Shown: positions 44,457 to 54,280, numbered from the stretch's first letter. The stretch is DNA of 64,000 bases from Taibaiella sp. (GCA_016786705.1 JAEUVV010000006.1:310001-374000), one strand, 5' to 3'. Notes: generated from the letters alone by a model not told the origin. Numbers and translations: made by a program.

Positions 44457-45275
44457 TTACTTGGTCAGCTTTGTTTTAGGTAATTCAACCGTACCCGGAT
44501 CTTTCCAGGTGCCATCTTTTTGCGCTTTCTTTTTCACTACTTCAGCACGCTTGTCGCTATCCGGGTGAGAGTTCAGCATTTTTTCATAACCGCTTTGCTT
44601 GGTAGCACCGCCGGCTAAAAGCGCTAATTTTTTAAACGCAGTATAAGCGCCCATAACATTATAACCGTTCTTTTTCATAAAATCATAGGCATATTCATCC
44701 GCCTCTGATTCCTGCTTACGGCTGTGAGAAGCATCCAGCATGGCATTAGCCATTTTACCCAGTTGGCTTTCTGATAATGTTTGTACCGTACTTGAAGCAG
44801 ACGAAGCCGCATCAACCGCAGCCGCTTTCAGGTAAGCGCTCTTCATAGCGTCTTTAGTATCTTCATTTTTCACGTGGCCTATTTCATGGCCGATGATCGA
44901 CAATAATTCGTCGTCGGTCATAATGTCCATTAGGGAAGAAAATACCCTTACGCTACCGTCCGCACAGGCAAAGGCATTAATGTCTTTTACCAGGTAAACT
45001 TTATAATTCAAGGTTAAACCGTCCTGGCTTTTATGTTTGCCAAACAGGCGGTTCAGGCGAATAGTATAGGGATCTTTAGGTCCTGCGACTTTATTATTAT
45101 TGTCCATCCACTCAACCGCTTCTTTAGACAACTTTATCGCATCGGCATTGGAGAAAGAAAGGGCGCCAACGCCTTTTGAGGCCGCGTTTGCCGCTTTTCC
45201 GAGGTTAATTTTTTGTGCCTGTGCCGCACCTACACAGCATGCTGCCATAAAGCAGCTTAAAACCAATTTTTTCAT
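44457..45275 (-). CDS. M48 family zinc metallopeptidase (periplasmic)
   Basis: 272 residues from the ATG at 45275; a -7 box at 45324 and the signal peptide (ending GAAQAQ) exclude the longer start. Zinc site HEIGH near residue 129 with a downstream Glu in ESEADEYAYDF. Members such as LoiP/BepA degrade or refold misassembled outer-membrane proteins. Here it fits the heavy load of barrels and T9SS substrates. Isolated gene with its own terminator. Confidence 0.9.
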   Translation of the reverse strand: MKKLVLSCFMAACCVGAAQAQKINLGKAANAASKGVGALSFSNADAIKLSKEAVEWMDNNNKVAGPKDPYTIRLNRLFGKHKSQDGLTLNYKVYLVKDINAFACADGSVRVFSSLMDIMTDDELLSIIGHEIGHVKNEDTKDAMKSAYLKAAAVDAASSASSTVQTLSESQLGKMANAMLDASHSRKQESEADEYAYDFMKKNGYNVMGAYTAFKKLALLAGGATKQSGYEKMLNSHPDSDKRAEVVKKKAQKDGTWKDPGTVELPKTKLTK

Positions 45276-45323
45276 AAATTTTTGTTTTTGCTTTTTGTTG
45301 TTTTTTGTTTTAGACTGAAGCTT

Positions 45324-45331
45324 CAAATTTA
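45324..45331 (-). promoter_or_regulatory. -7 box of the M48 protease gene
   Basis: Minus-strand TAAATTTG, 49 bases before the chosen ATG; the longer open frame would start inside this promoter. No strong -33. Confidence 0.5.
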
Positions 45332-45537
45332 TAAAAAAACGCCTAATTAAGTGTTAAGCACCGGCCGCTCATGGCACAATGAAAATTATGCTTCATTTCC
45401 TCTTGAAAATATTGAAGATCATAACTTATACGATTAAAGAAAAATGTATAAATATTTACTTAAATAATGGCCGCGAGCAGGTATTATTCATCTTGCTTAC
45501 CAGGAACCGGGTACTAATTAAATAGTTGTTAATAACC
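45332..45537. other. Intergenic, nothing further recognised
   Basis: About 200 A+T-rich bases between the M48 gene promoter and the lipoprotein hydrolase stop. No RNA gene, repeat or open frame of note. Confidence 0.5.
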
Positions 45538-46215
45538 TTAAAGACTTTCATTTCGGGCCCATTTTAATGCCGGAACCGTCCATGAAGGCAGCGGGCGATA
45601 CAAAAATCCATGTCCCAGGTTTTCACTGAGCTTGATCTGCTTAAACGCTTTTACTTCTGGAGCGCGTGCTTCCCAATAGTCATAATTTTTACCGGCGATA
45701 GTATCGGAAGGGTCATAAATACACAAGACCCGGCCATGGAAATGCCAGTCGTTTTGTTGCTCTATCGTACTGTTATTGCCGCCCATCAATATATAATTGA
45801 CCGGCTGCTGGTTGATACTGGAAGTGCTGGCAGCAATAAGAGCGCCTTTCGAGGCGCCGATCACGCTGATAGCTTGCGGCGATATACCGGTACTGACCAT
45901 GCTGTCAATCATCCGGGATAATTTTTGTGCATAGGCTGGCACCTCGGTATTTTCCGGGCGCAATTCGCAATATACTTTGGCATTTCCTTCCTTTAAAGCA
46001 TCCAGGATGCTGTCTAGTTCATATCTGCCATATTCTTCGCTAAAGGCTGCTTTACCCTGCAGTTCAACGATGCGGCCATGCAGGTAAATGATGTGCCGGA
46101 TATTTTGCTCTTTATTTGAAGTGCTTAGCGCAGCCTGATTATTTTGTTTTTGATCACTGATGTTTGTACAGGAGCATAAAAGTAGCGCTAGGAAATATAT
46201 AAAATAGTATTTCAT
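45538..46215 (-). CDS. Lipoprotein with alpha/beta-hydrolase fold
   Basis: 225 residues. N-terminal lipobox LLLCSC. A nucleophile elbow GASKGA (Ser ~119), an Asp in IYDPSDT and a His in ENLGHGF complete a Ser-Asp-His triad; YLHGR forms the oxyanion region. Probably an esterase or peptidase acting in the periplasm; substrate unknown. Confidence 0.82.
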   Translation of the reverse strand: MKYYFIYFLALLLCSCTNISDQKQNNQAALSTSNKEQNIRHIIYLHGRIVELQGKAAFSEEYGRYELDSILDALKEGNAKVYCELRPENTEVPAYAQKLSRMIDSMVSTGISPQAISVIGASKGALIAASTSSINQQPVNYILMGGNNSTIEQQNDWHFHGRVLCIYDPSDTIAGKNYDYWEARAPEVKAFKQIKLSENLGHGFLYRPLPSWTVPALKWARNESL

Positions 46216-46249
46216 AAATATTATGGATGGCGTCTGCTAAAAATTACTC

Positions 46250-46873
46250 TTAATACGATTTTGGGAAAAAAAATCCTACCAAAACCCCCTTACGAAACCT
46301 TAGGGTTTGGATCTTGTTACCCTCTTCATCATATACCATCCAATCGCCATCGAACGGCGAATGTCCGGTTGTTAAAATTCTTTCAATCCAAATCTCTCCA
46401 CCTTCATGTACTGAAGCTCTTTCATACTCAAACCCATCTATAAGACTTGAGGAATCTGCTAGAAGTCTTCCTTCTAATTGCTTCTTTCCATTATAATGAT
46501 AGAATACCCAATTGCTGTCCTTTAATCCGTTTTTATAATACCCTTCAGTAATAAGCGTGCCCTTGTAATCATCCCAAAGTTTATACTTTCCATCAGGTTC
46601 TCCATTTTTGAAATGCATTTCTTCCGTCTTTAATCCATCAAGACTAAATGTATACCTGGACTGAATAAAACCATTTTTAATTTCATAAACAACTTTTTTT
46701 CTGGAACGTTTTAGTTCCAAAGTACCTTCAAGTTTATTACCCGTTTGCCGCATTACAGTATCAAAATTCAGTATTACCAGGGAGTCATTTGCCCACCTGA
46801 TCACCTTATCCTGTGCACAAGTCAAATGGACTCCCAAAATCAGGAATGCGGCTATTAAAAATACTTGTTTCAT
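46250..46873 (-). CDS. Exported MORN-repeat-like protein, unknown function
   Basis: 207 residues from the ATG at 46873; a -7 box at 46910 lies inside the longer frame and supports this start. Signal peptide to ~19. Repeated segments with the pattern FKNGEPDGKYKLWDD, YYKNGLKDSNWVFYH and RFRKGVLVGFF resemble MORN/toxin-antitoxin-MORN repeats. Visibly A+T-rich (about 32% G+C in one 60-base line). Possibly a surface-exposed recognition protein. Confidence 0.75.
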   Translation of the reverse strand: MKQVFLIAAFLILGVHLTCAQDKVIRWANDSLVILNFDTVMRQTGNKLEGTLELKRSRKKVVYEIKNGFIQSRYTFSLDGLKTEEMHFKNGEPDGKYKLWDDYKGTLITEGYYKNGLKDSNWVFYHYNGKKQLEGRLLADSSSLIDGFEYERASVHEGGEIWIERILTTGHSPFDGDWMVYDEEGNKIQTLRFRKGVLVGFFFPKSY

Positions 46874-46909
46874 AAAAATTGTTTCCATTAAAGTGTATAA
46901 ATCTTCTTT

Positions 46910-46917
46910 CAAATATA
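46910..46917 (-). promoter_or_regulatory. -7 box of the MORN-like gene
   Basis: Minus-strand TATATTTG, 37 bases before the ATG at 46873. Confidence 0.45.
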
Positions 46918-47008
46918 ACTAAATGAAATTGACCTGTAAAAAATGAAGTCGTTTAAAAAGCGAATAATAGTCATGAATAAGTATCTTTAGTTTTCCAATC
47001 CTTTAACT

Positions 47009-49972
47009 ATGCCTTCCTCCCTAAAACATTTTGTTCAGCAGGGTGTCAATACCCGTTTAAATACATATTCTTCTGCTCTTCTGATTTTCCGGTTTACGAT
47101 TGTGCTGTTATTTATTTGTTTGTGGGGGAAGCCCGGTACGGCACAGGATGCGCTAATGACCCATTACACTCAAAAGGACGGGCTCCCCAGTAATGTAATC
47201 TATGATATATACCAGGATACAAAGGGTTATATCTGGCTGGCAACAAATAAAGGCATCAGCCAGTTTGATGGCCGCACTTTCCACAACTATTCTATCAAAG
47301 ACGGCCTGCCGGACAATGACATACTTAATCTTGCAGAAGATACTTATAACAGGCTTTGGCTCGTCTCCTATAACGAGCAACCCTCTTATATAAAAGACGG
47401 GAAGATCTACTCTGCGCAAAATGATGCCTTATGCAGTATGCTGGTTAAAAAAGGTATTAAGTATACTTCATTAATAAAATGGCAGGGAAATGATTACTTT
47501 TCCGGTAACCAGCTGGCCAGGATTGGCAAAGACACGATCATACCTTTTGCATCCGGCATTAATCTTAAAAGACCCGGCCCCGTCATCCCGTATAAAGGAC
47601 AGCAATATTTTATTGCAGATAAATCATTCTATCTGTATAAAAACGGGCAATTTAAACCCCTCCTTCATTACGATTTTCATTACGCTACATTTTTTAAAGG
47701 GAAGCTATATTTAACCGGTTATGAAAAATTATACCATTCCCGGATCAGTTGCTTTTCCATCCATGATACGAGTTTAACCCTACAGGCAAAGTGGCAGTAC
47801 AGGGACCGGCTATATGGACTTACCGTTTATGACGGCCAACTCATGTGTCTTACCGAAAGAGGTATCTTTAATTTTGACACAGCAACCGGTAATTTGTCCC
47901 CGTCTGTTTTCCGGAAAGCAATCCCATTTACCAAACTCCTTAAAGACAAAGAGGGTAATACCTGGCTGATCTCCATCGCTTATGGTGTATACCTTTACCG
48001 GAATCTTACGTTCAGTACTTACACTAAGGCTTCAGGCTTAAAACATAATGAAGTCGCTTCCCTTTCCCTACAGTCCGGTATGCTATTTGCCGGCTACCAT
48101 GATGGTAGCTTTGATTGTATTCAGGGTAATAAGATCAGTAACATTAGTATTTTTGATCCCGATAAATACAATACCATAAAATTTGTCTATAAAAAAGGGA
48201 CTGCCAGTTATATCATCGGTAGCCATCAGGGTGTATTTCTCTATAGCAACGGGGCCCGGCATCTGATTGATCAATTATCCTATAAAGGCAGCTGGCTAGC
48301 AGATAATGAGTGCTTATTTGGAACCACCGTTGGAGCGGTCCGCTATGATATAGCGCATAATCAAATGCAGAAGATCTTCAACAGCAGGGTAACTGCAATT
48401 GCCAAAGACAGGGGAGGACGTATCTGGTTAGGCACACTTCAGGGACTTCGCTATATCGATAAAGAACGAGTATTTGATTTTAAGCGGGACAGTACCCTAA
48501 GCAAAAGCCGTATTACGGGGTTGTTTGTAAGTAATGATCAGACCCTGCTCATCGCCACTCATAAAGAAGGGCTATTTTTACTTAAAGACGACCGTTTATC
48601 TCGTATCACTACAGCAGAGGGATTGAGCAGTAATACCTGCGAGAAAGTAATCGCGGACCATACCAATACTGTTTGGTTGTGTACAGATAATGGTTTAGAC
48701 CGTATATCCATTCAGAATATTTTAATGCCGAAAATATATACCTACAGCACAGCTAATGGGCTACCTCCAACAAAAATAAATGATATCGCTGTTGATTCTG
48801 GACGTATATTCCTTGCAACTGACGAGGGTATTACCATAATGCCTTACAGCTATATGCCGGACCATAACTTCAGGCCGGACCATGTATATATTCATACCGT
48901 TACGGTCGGCGATTCTGTTTACTATGCACCCCAAACCCTGCGTCTTCCTTATAACCGGAATGATCTGCAGGTAGCTTACACAGCTATCGCATTTGGAAGC
49001 GGAGGAAATGTTCAATACAAATACTTACTGGAAGGGAGTACCTCCGATACCATGTATACAAGTCTGGAAGCAATCAGGTTAAGCGGACTCAGTCCCGGGA
49101 AATACCGGTTGAGCGTGTGGGCGAGATTGGGGCAATCCGGTTCATGGGGCAAGAGTCCGGCAGTAATAAGCATCTATATAGCGGCTCCCTGGTGGGGACA
49201 GGCATGGTTTCTGATCGCTCTTATCATCATATCGGTATTGATCTTATACTTTGCCTACCGCCGTAAAGTAAATTATATCCGGCGCAGGGCGCGGGAGAAG
49301 AACAAGCAGATACAGGATATGGCAACCTTAGAAATGCAGGCGCTGAGAGCACAGATCAATCCTCATTTCATCTTTAATGCCCTTAATTCTATCCAGTATT
49401 ATTATACCCGGTCAGATGAACTTACTGCCAATAACTATATGAACATTTTTGCGCAGCTTATACGCCGTACTCTGGAATATTCCAAGGCACACTGGCTGAG
49501 CCTTAAAGAAGAGATTGAAACACTGGAATTATACATAAAGCTGGAGCAAATGCGTTTTAAAAATGCTTTCAGGTATGAACTTAGCGTGGAAAGCCAGATC
49601 GACCTCCATCATACCCTTATACCTGCTATGCTGCTTCAACCCTATGTGGAGAATGCCATAAATCACGGATTCCGGGAAGACCTGCTCCGGGAAGACCCGG
49701 TATTAAAACTACAGTTCTGCCTCGAAAGTAATGTACTGCTCTGCCGGATCGAAGATAATGGTATAGGGATGAAGCAATCAGCTATGTATCGCAAACCGGG
49801 TCACCGGTCTTTGGGGCTGTCGATAAACAGGCAGCGTATTGATACTATAAACCTGATGTACCATACAGATATAAAACTGAAGATAGAGGACCGGGGCGAA
49901 AATAATCCGGGGACCTCCGGAACATTAATCCTATTGCATATTCCAAAAAAGATCAACAATAATGAACACTAA
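47009..49972 (+). CDS. Propeller-domain sensor histidine kinase (second pair)
   Basis: 987 residues with a signal peptide (hydrophobic core ~25-40, long N-region). The periplasmic region begins HYTQKDGLPSNVIYDIYQD, a two-component propeller start, and repeats GYIWLATNKG-like and RIWLGTLQGL motifs. A Y_Y_Y domain ends near residue 725. One membrane segment (~731-750) leads to the LytS-type kinase: LRAQINPHFIFNALN (phospho-His ~785), VENAINHG and the DNGIGM box, intact here unlike the first pair. The stop overlaps the regulator start by eleven bases. Confidence 0.94.
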   Translation: MPSSLKHFVQQGVNTRLNTYSSALLIFRFTIVLLFICLWGKPGTAQDALMTHYTQKDGLPSNVIYDIYQDTKGYIWLATNKGISQFDGRTFHNYSIKDGLPDNDILNLAEDTYNRLWLVSYNEQPSYIKDGKIYSAQNDALCSMLVKKGIKYTSLIKWQGNDYFSGNQLARIGKDTIIPFASGINLKRPGPVIPYKGQQYFIADKSFYLYKNGQFKPLLHYDFHYATFFKGKLYLTGYEKLYHSRISCFSIHDTSLTLQAKWQYRDRLYGLTVYDGQLMCLTERGIFNFDTATGNLSPSVFRKAIPFTKLLKDKEGNTWLISIAYGVYLYRNLTFSTYTKASGLKHNEVASLSLQSGMLFAGYHDGSFDCIQGNKISNISIFDPDKYNTIKFVYKKGTASYIIGSHQGVFLYSNGARHLIDQLSYKGSWLADNECLFGTTVGAVRYDIAHNQMQKIFNSRVTAIAKDRGGRIWLGTLQGLRYIDKERVFDFKRDSTLSKSRITGLFVSNDQTLLIATHKEGLFLLKDDRLSRITTAEGLSSNTCEKVIADHTNTVWLCTDNGLDRISIQNILMPKIYTYSTANGLPPTKINDIAVDSGRIFLATDEGITIMPYSYMPDHNFRPDHVYIHTVTVGDSVYYAPQTLRLPYNRNDLQVAYTAIAFGSGGNVQYKYLLEGSTSDTMYTSLEAIRLSGLSPGKYRLSVWARLGQSGSWGKSPAVISIYIAAPWWGQAWFLIALIIISVLILYFAYRRKVNYIRRRAREKNKQIQDMATLEMQALRAQINPHFIFNALNSIQYYYTRSDELTANNYMNIFAQLIRRTLEYSKAHWLSLKEEIETLELYIKLEQMRFKNAFRYELSVESQIDLHHTLIPAMLLQPYVENAINHGFREDLLREDPVLKLQFCLESNVLLCRIEDNGIGMKQSAMYRKPGHRSLGLSINRQRIDTINLMYHTDIKLKIEDRGENNPGTSGTLILLHIPKKINNNEH

Positions 49973-50720
49973 ACTTACTGCGATTATCATTGATGATGAA
50001 AAGGACGGGCGAGATACCCTGAAACACTATCTCCAAAAGTACTGCCCGGAAGTGAGCGTACTTGCTGAAGCTGCTTCTGTTTCAGCAGCTGCCGCCCTTA
50101 TTAAAGCACATAATCCCTGGTTGATTTTCCTGGATATCAATCTTTCAGGGGAAAGTGGTTTTGAGCTCTTAGACCATACCGGGGTGCAGGAAACTTATAA
50201 AACCATCTTTGTAACAGCACATGATGAATATGCCATCCAGGCAATCCGCAAACATGCTTTTGACTATATTTTAAAACCGATACATATTGAGACCCTGGTC
50301 AATGCCGTTAATAGGGCAAAAGAATCGGCAGCTACCCCTCCTTCCGGAGCAATAAAAGAATTGTTCCAGGTAATACAGTCCCGGCAGCAGGAGCAAAGGC
50401 TTGCTTTACCCGTACTGGATGGCTTTATCTACGTGGATATCCGGGAAATTGTCCGCTGCGAGGCTGAAGGGAATTATACCCTTTTTTATTTTCATACAAG
50501 GAATAAAATCCTCATCTGCAAAACGCTGGGTTATTATGAAACTATACTGAAAGACCAGGGCTTTGTGCGCATCCATCATCATCATCTCATCAACCTGAAA
50601 TATGTAGAGCGATACCAACGCGGCAGGGGAGGTATAGTTTATATGAGTGATCAATCAGAGTTGCCTGTATCGCAGCGAAAAAGAGATGATTTCCTGTATA
50701 TGCTGCAGCAATTTTCCTGA
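49962..50720 (+). CDS. LytTR family response regulator (second pair)
   Basis: 252 residues. Receiver: IIIDDEKDG, phospho-acceptor Asp in LIFLDINLSG (~58), FVTAHDEYA, ILKPIHIE. The LytTR DNA-binding domain follows (VRCEAEGNYTLFYF, RIHHHHLINLKYV). Starts inside the kinase gene, so the pair is translationally coupled. No obvious target gene on the same strand downstream; it ends before a terminator. Confidence 0.95.
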   Translation: MNTKLTAIIIDDEKDGRDTLKHYLQKYCPEVSVLAEAASVSAAAALIKAHNPWLIFLDINLSGESGFELLDHTGVQETYKTIFVTAHDEYAIQAIRKHAFDYILKPIHIETLVNAVNRAKESAATPPSGAIKELFQVIQSRQQEQRLALPVLDGFIYVDIREIVRCEAEGNYTLFYFHTRNKILICKTLGYYETILKDQGFVRIHHHHLINLKYVERYQRGRGGIVYMSDQSELPVSQRKRDDFLYMLQQFS

Positions 50721-50798
50721 TGGACCATTGATCGCTTTAAAATTTAAGCCATAATCTTCCGGTGCACTTATCCGCAGATAGGTGCACTTAAACCCTCC

Positions 50799-50831
50799 AA
50801 CCGGGCATATACTCATTACAGGTGCCCGGTT
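50799..50831 (+). terminator. Terminator of the second kinase-regulator operon
   Basis: 9-bp arms AACCGGGCA / TGCCCGGTT followed by TTTATAATTG. Just before it GGTGCACTTA is repeated directly (50761 and 50781). Confidence 0.85.
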
Positions 50832-51221
50832 TTATAATTGATATAGATATTTGTATTAATTCATCCCCCTGTAGAAGAGGCCTCTCCGGAATGAATTTTT
50901 AACGATTGCTAACCTTAAAAATAAAAATGTAAGAGATATGCTATACTGACCGTACTGCTATCCTTACGTACAACAGGTAGTTCGGGGCAAAAACCATGAT
51001 AGATGACTGAAAACAGACAGGAAAAACAGGAGGGTAGCACGCAATAGGGCATTGGTGGTAATCGAAGGCGACCTGGATATTGAACATTTTACCATGTATC
51101 ATTGTTGTGGTTTATTGACAGCCTTGTACCCCGAAATCCGCCGATAAGCCAAAACATTGAGCACTAATATAGCAGGATCAACCGATATAATGAACATAAT
51201 AATTTATAACGCTAAGGTAAT
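50832..51221. other. Intergenic stretch with decayed coding traces
   Basis: About 390 bases with no intact gene. It contains a broken signal-peptide-like frame and a short coding-like frame (annotated separately as a remnant). No promoter box or RNA gene recognised for the following orphan gene. Confidence 0.45.
50927..51147 (+). pseudogene. Possible remnant of a small exported protein gene
   Basis: An ATG at 50927 is followed by one extra T; skipping it gives KRYAILTVLLSLRTTGSSGQ, a plausible signal peptide, then a stop at 50997. A second coding-like frame (51007-51147; VVIEGDLDIEHF) ends at a TAA. Both lack usual starts. The reading is inference from composition and hydrophobicity only. 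Confidence 0.25.
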
Positions 51222-52346
51222 ATGAACTTCTTTTCTAAATTATTTGGATTAAAAAGAGAACAAAATTCTTCTACCCCTCCAAGAATTAAAAAAAAACAAA
51301 TTGAACCAAAAAGGGGAAATCCATTTTTTACGAACGCACCAATTCATTGGGGTATTATTACCGATGAATTTTTGGAAAGCAATACAGATTTCACTCAAAA
51401 TTTTGATGAGAAAAGAGATGACATAATAGCTGACAAGCGTATGTTCATGGTTAATTCTTTAGTGTTACTTGGTAATATCAATCAAAATTTATCAGAAAAA
51501 GTGGGTAAAAAAATCATCTCATCATATGCTGAAGGACTTCTTGACTCCAAGGAACAATATGCAACTTCTTGTGCTATTCACAAACTTTTAGATAAAGGAA
51601 TAATAAGGACTAATGGCATTGTGATAGATAATTACGAAAAGTACGCAGTTTTTTTATTCACAAGACCTACATCTATGACGTTTATCCATAGACTCAGGGA
51701 AAAGTTCATAGAAAATGATTTTAAGGATTTAATTTACTATTGTATTGAAAACCCTGATATGGTAAATGAGTCAGCATCTGTAGCACTTCCTTACATAGGA
51801 TTGCAAAAAGAAAGTTTAAAGCTTAAAAGCGACCAATCAAGAGCACAAAGGAAATACAATGATTATGCTTTATGGTGGACAAAAAATCCAAATATTATTT
51901 TTAGCGACACATTTACCTATAAAATCCTATCGGAATATAATGAGCATTGCTACGATTGCAATACTTACCTTTTAGGTAAAATCGGCTATGCATTAGGGTT
52001 AAATGAAAATGACAAAAGGGTAAAAATGCCCGATTATGACGAACTCATCATAGAAGGTCCTGAAGATGTAGAAATAATCATGACCCTCTCCCAAAAAACA
52101 GGAATTAACTTTCATTTTCCTGCCAGTCCGTTATTTGAAAAGTATAGAGATAATTTTATAAATAGTTTTGTTGCACTTGCAATCAGTATTAAAGAGCAAG
52201 TGCTCGAGAATAATTTTGACAGAGATATTGACTTTATAAGGCCTGAGTGGTTAGAGCAAGCTAAAAACATTAAAAATATAGAATCGATCAGTTTAATACT
52301 AAGTGATAAGATGTTTATCAACGAACTAAACTTGAATTACTCATGA
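51222..52346 (+). CDS. A+T-rich orphan protein, unknown function
   Basis: 374 residues. N-terminus MNFFSKLFGLKREQ is amphipathic, then Lys/Pro-rich; no signal peptide or membrane segment. The remainder is probably helical with scattered aromatic residues (YNDYALWWTKNPNI, NEHCYDCNTYLLGKI). G+C is about 30% in two 60-base lines counted here, versus 40-55% in many neighbouring lines, suggesting horizontal acquisition. No family recognised; cytoplasmic. Possibly an effector, immunity or phage-type accessory protein, but that is a guess from composition. Confidence 0.7.
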   Translation: MNFFSKLFGLKREQNSSTPPRIKKKQIEPKRGNPFFTNAPIHWGIITDEFLESNTDFTQNFDEKRDDIIADKRMFMVNSLVLLGNINQNLSEKVGKKIISSYAEGLLDSKEQYATSCAIHKLLDKGIIRTNGIVIDNYEKYAVFLFTRPTSMTFIHRLREKFIENDFKDLIYYCIENPDMVNESASVALPYIGLQKESLKLKSDQSRAQRKYNDYALWWTKNPNIIFSDTFTYKILSEYNEHCYDCNTYLLGKIGYALGLNENDKRVKMPDYDELIIEGPEDVEIIMTLSQKTGINFHFPASPLFEKYRDNFINSFVALAISIKEQVLENNFDRDIDFIRPEWLEQAKNIKNIESISLILSDKMFINELNLNYS

Positions 52347-52434
52347 ATGGCCTTTTGAAAGTCCAATCATTATATGCTGGTACAAGAATCCTAAAAAAGA
52401 GTTAGAAAAAAATGGCTACATTACTGCCTGCTAA
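52342..52434 (+). pseudogene. Possible coding remnant after the orphan gene
   Basis: A different frame overlapping the orphan stop reads HEWPFESPIIICWYKNP then KKELEKNGYITAC before a TAA at 52432. It looks protein-like but has no start; it could be a tail of a lost gene or a frameshifted extension. Confidence 0.22.
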
Positions 52435-52924
52435 ATTAATCCTACTTTAATTATTACTTCTTGCTGGAGAATATTCTTACAATAGCAGCACTGGTTACAT
52501 CAGTTTTATAGGTGTAGAATATTTTACTATGGGACTGTAATTGTTAGCTATCAATAATATGGAAATGTTTAAACTTCTTTGGGTGTAGTGTGGTACAAGG
52601 GCTTGTTTATAATATTGTATTGATTGCTATATATAGCTCCTCTTTTAAAGCCAGTTTAAATGTTTATTAATATCATTGCTTATCTCAAATTTTCATTCAA
52701 AAGATTCGAACTTTGATACTTTATCCCTGACAAAAGAGCTAAAGGATGAATAACCCAAGCATTAATCTAAATGTTCGGTACAGCACTTAAAAGTAGCTGT
52801 CTCAAGAGTCAGCTGCTTTTAAATCACTCTTCTACAAAGCTTAAGTTCTATCCTGATTTACGCGGCTATAAATAACTTTATACTCATATAATCCCCGCTA
52901 TTTTTGACCCCATCACCAAAAAAG
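52435..52924. other. A+T-rich intergenic stretch
   Basis: About 490 bases with no open frame of note on either strand. A terminator-like hairpin lies near its end (annotated separately). No tRNA or other RNA gene recognised. Confidence 0.5.
52787..52822 (+). terminator. Stray terminator-like hairpin
   Basis: Arms TTAAAAGTAGCTG (52787-52799) and CAGCTGCTTTTAA (52810-52822), one G-U pair, ten-base loop. It lies 440 bases past the orphan gene, so it may mark the 3' end of a lost gene or small RNA. Confidence 0.5.
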
Positions 52925-52954
52925 AATGGAGCGCCCCTGTTGAAGCGCTCCATT
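52925..52954 (-). terminator. Terminator of sucC
   Basis: 10-bp arms AATGGAGCGC / GCGCTCCATT; on the minus strand followed by TTCTTTTTT. 31 bases past the sucC stop. Confidence 0.85.
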
Positions 52955-52985
52955 TCTGCTAGTATTCCTATTTTTTATCTTTGAT

Positions 52986-54203
52986 TTATCCTTGTACGGC
53001 TTTCTGAACCAGGTCAGCAGCTTCGCTTAACAGGATCGCAGATTGTACTTTTAAACCAGACTCTTCGATCAGTTTTTTCGCTTCCGGAGCATTAGTACCT
53101 TGTAAACGTACGATGATCGGAATTTCGATATTGCCTAAGTTTTTGTACGCTTCGATCACACCGGCAGCAACACGGTCACAACGAACGATACCACCGAAGA
53201 TATTGATCAGGATCGCTTTTACGTTTGGATCTTTCATGATGATACGGAAACCTGCTTCTACTGTTTGCGCATTCGCAGTACCCCCAACATCCAGGAAGTT
53301 AGCCGGCTCACCACCCGCTAATTTGATCATATCCATGGTAGCCATTGCCAGGCCGGCACCGTTTACCATACAACCTACATTACCATCTAATTTTACATAG
53401 TTCAGGTTGAACTCGCCTGCTTCTACTTCTGTAGGATCTTCTTCAGATTTATCTCTTAACGCGGCGAGGTCTTTATGACGGATCAATGCGTTTTCGTCTA
53501 AGCCCATTTTACAGTCTACTGCCAGGATCTGGTCATCAGAAGCTTTGAACAATGGGTTGATCTCTAACATTTCACAATCCAGACCTACGTAAGCATTGTA
53601 TAAGTTAGTAACGAATTTGATCATGTTTTTTTGCGCTTCACCGGTCAGGCCTAAGTTAAAAGCGATATTACGTGCCTGGAAGCCCTGTAAAGAATAACCA
53701 GGTTTTACAAACTCTTTATAAATTTTTTCAGGCGTATTGTGCGCTACATCTTCGATATCCATACCACCTTCTGTAGAATACATTACCACGTTTTGCTTGG
53801 TAGCGCGGTCCAGAAGGATAGATAAGTAGAATTCCTGGCGCTCAGAAGGGCCATCATAATACATATCTTTAGCTACATATATTTTGTTTACTACTTTACC
53901 GGCTTCACCTGTCTGGATCGTAACCAATGTATTACCCAGGATGTTTTTAGCAACTTCCCCTACCTGCTCTTCGCTCTTCACTACCTGTACACCGTGTTGG
54001 GCAGGAACTTCTTTCATGGTACCTTTACCACGGCCACCGGCATGAATCTGCGCTTTGATCACTGCAAATTTGCTTCCGGATTCTTCTGCGATTTTCTTAT
54101 AAGCCGCTACTGCTTCTTCCGGGGTTGATACCGCAACGCCAGTCTGGGTGGGAACATTGTATTTTCCTAAAAGTTCTTTAGCCTGATATTCGTGTAAATT
54201 CAT
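52986..54203 (-). CDS. sucC: Succinyl-CoA ligase, ADP-forming, beta subunit
   Basis: 405 residues from the ATG at 54203 (MNLHEYQAKELLGKY, the family start); the longer frame to 54251 begins upstream of a -7 box. ATP-grasp N-terminus (KAQIHAGGRGKG), EINPLF, and a ligase domain with FLDVGGTAN and NIFGGIVRCD. Catalyses substrate-level phosphorylation in the TCA cycle. The alpha subunit gene sucD is not adjacent. Confidence 0.95.
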   Translation of the reverse strand: MNLHEYQAKELLGKYNVPTQTGVAVSTPEEAVAAYKKIAEESGSKFAVIKAQIHAGGRGKGTMKEVPAQHGVQVVKSEEQVGEVAKNILGNTLVTIQTGEAGKVVNKIYVAKDMYYDGPSERQEFYLSILLDRATKQNVVMYSTEGGMDIEDVAHNTPEKIYKEFVKPGYSLQGFQARNIAFNLGLTGEAQKNMIKFVTNLYNAYVGLDCEMLEINPLFKASDDQILAVDCKMGLDENALIRHKDLAALRDKSEEDPTEVEAGEFNLNYVKLDGNVGCMVNGAGLAMATMDMIKLAGGEPANFLDVGGTANAQTVEAGFRIIMKDPNVKAILINIFGGIVRCDRVAAGVIEAYKNLGNIEIPIIVRLQGTNAPEAKKLIEESGLKVQSAILLSEAADLVQKAVQG

Positions 54204-54231
54204 TTTTACGGATTTTGAAAATTTAATGCTG

Positions 54232-54239
54232 CAAATATA
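54232..54239 (-). promoter_or_regulatory. -7 box of sucC
   Basis: Minus-strand TATATTTG 29 bases upstream of the chosen ATG; no clear -33. Confidence 0.45.
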
Positions 54240-54280
54240 ACATATTCGCATTGTAATGTAAAATCCGCTATGTCAATTAA

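Noticed and set aside
51222..52434. Orphan gene joined to the downstream frame by a frameshift
   Set aside because: The frames overlap only briefly and the orphan already ends cleanly, so a break cannot be shown from sequence alone.
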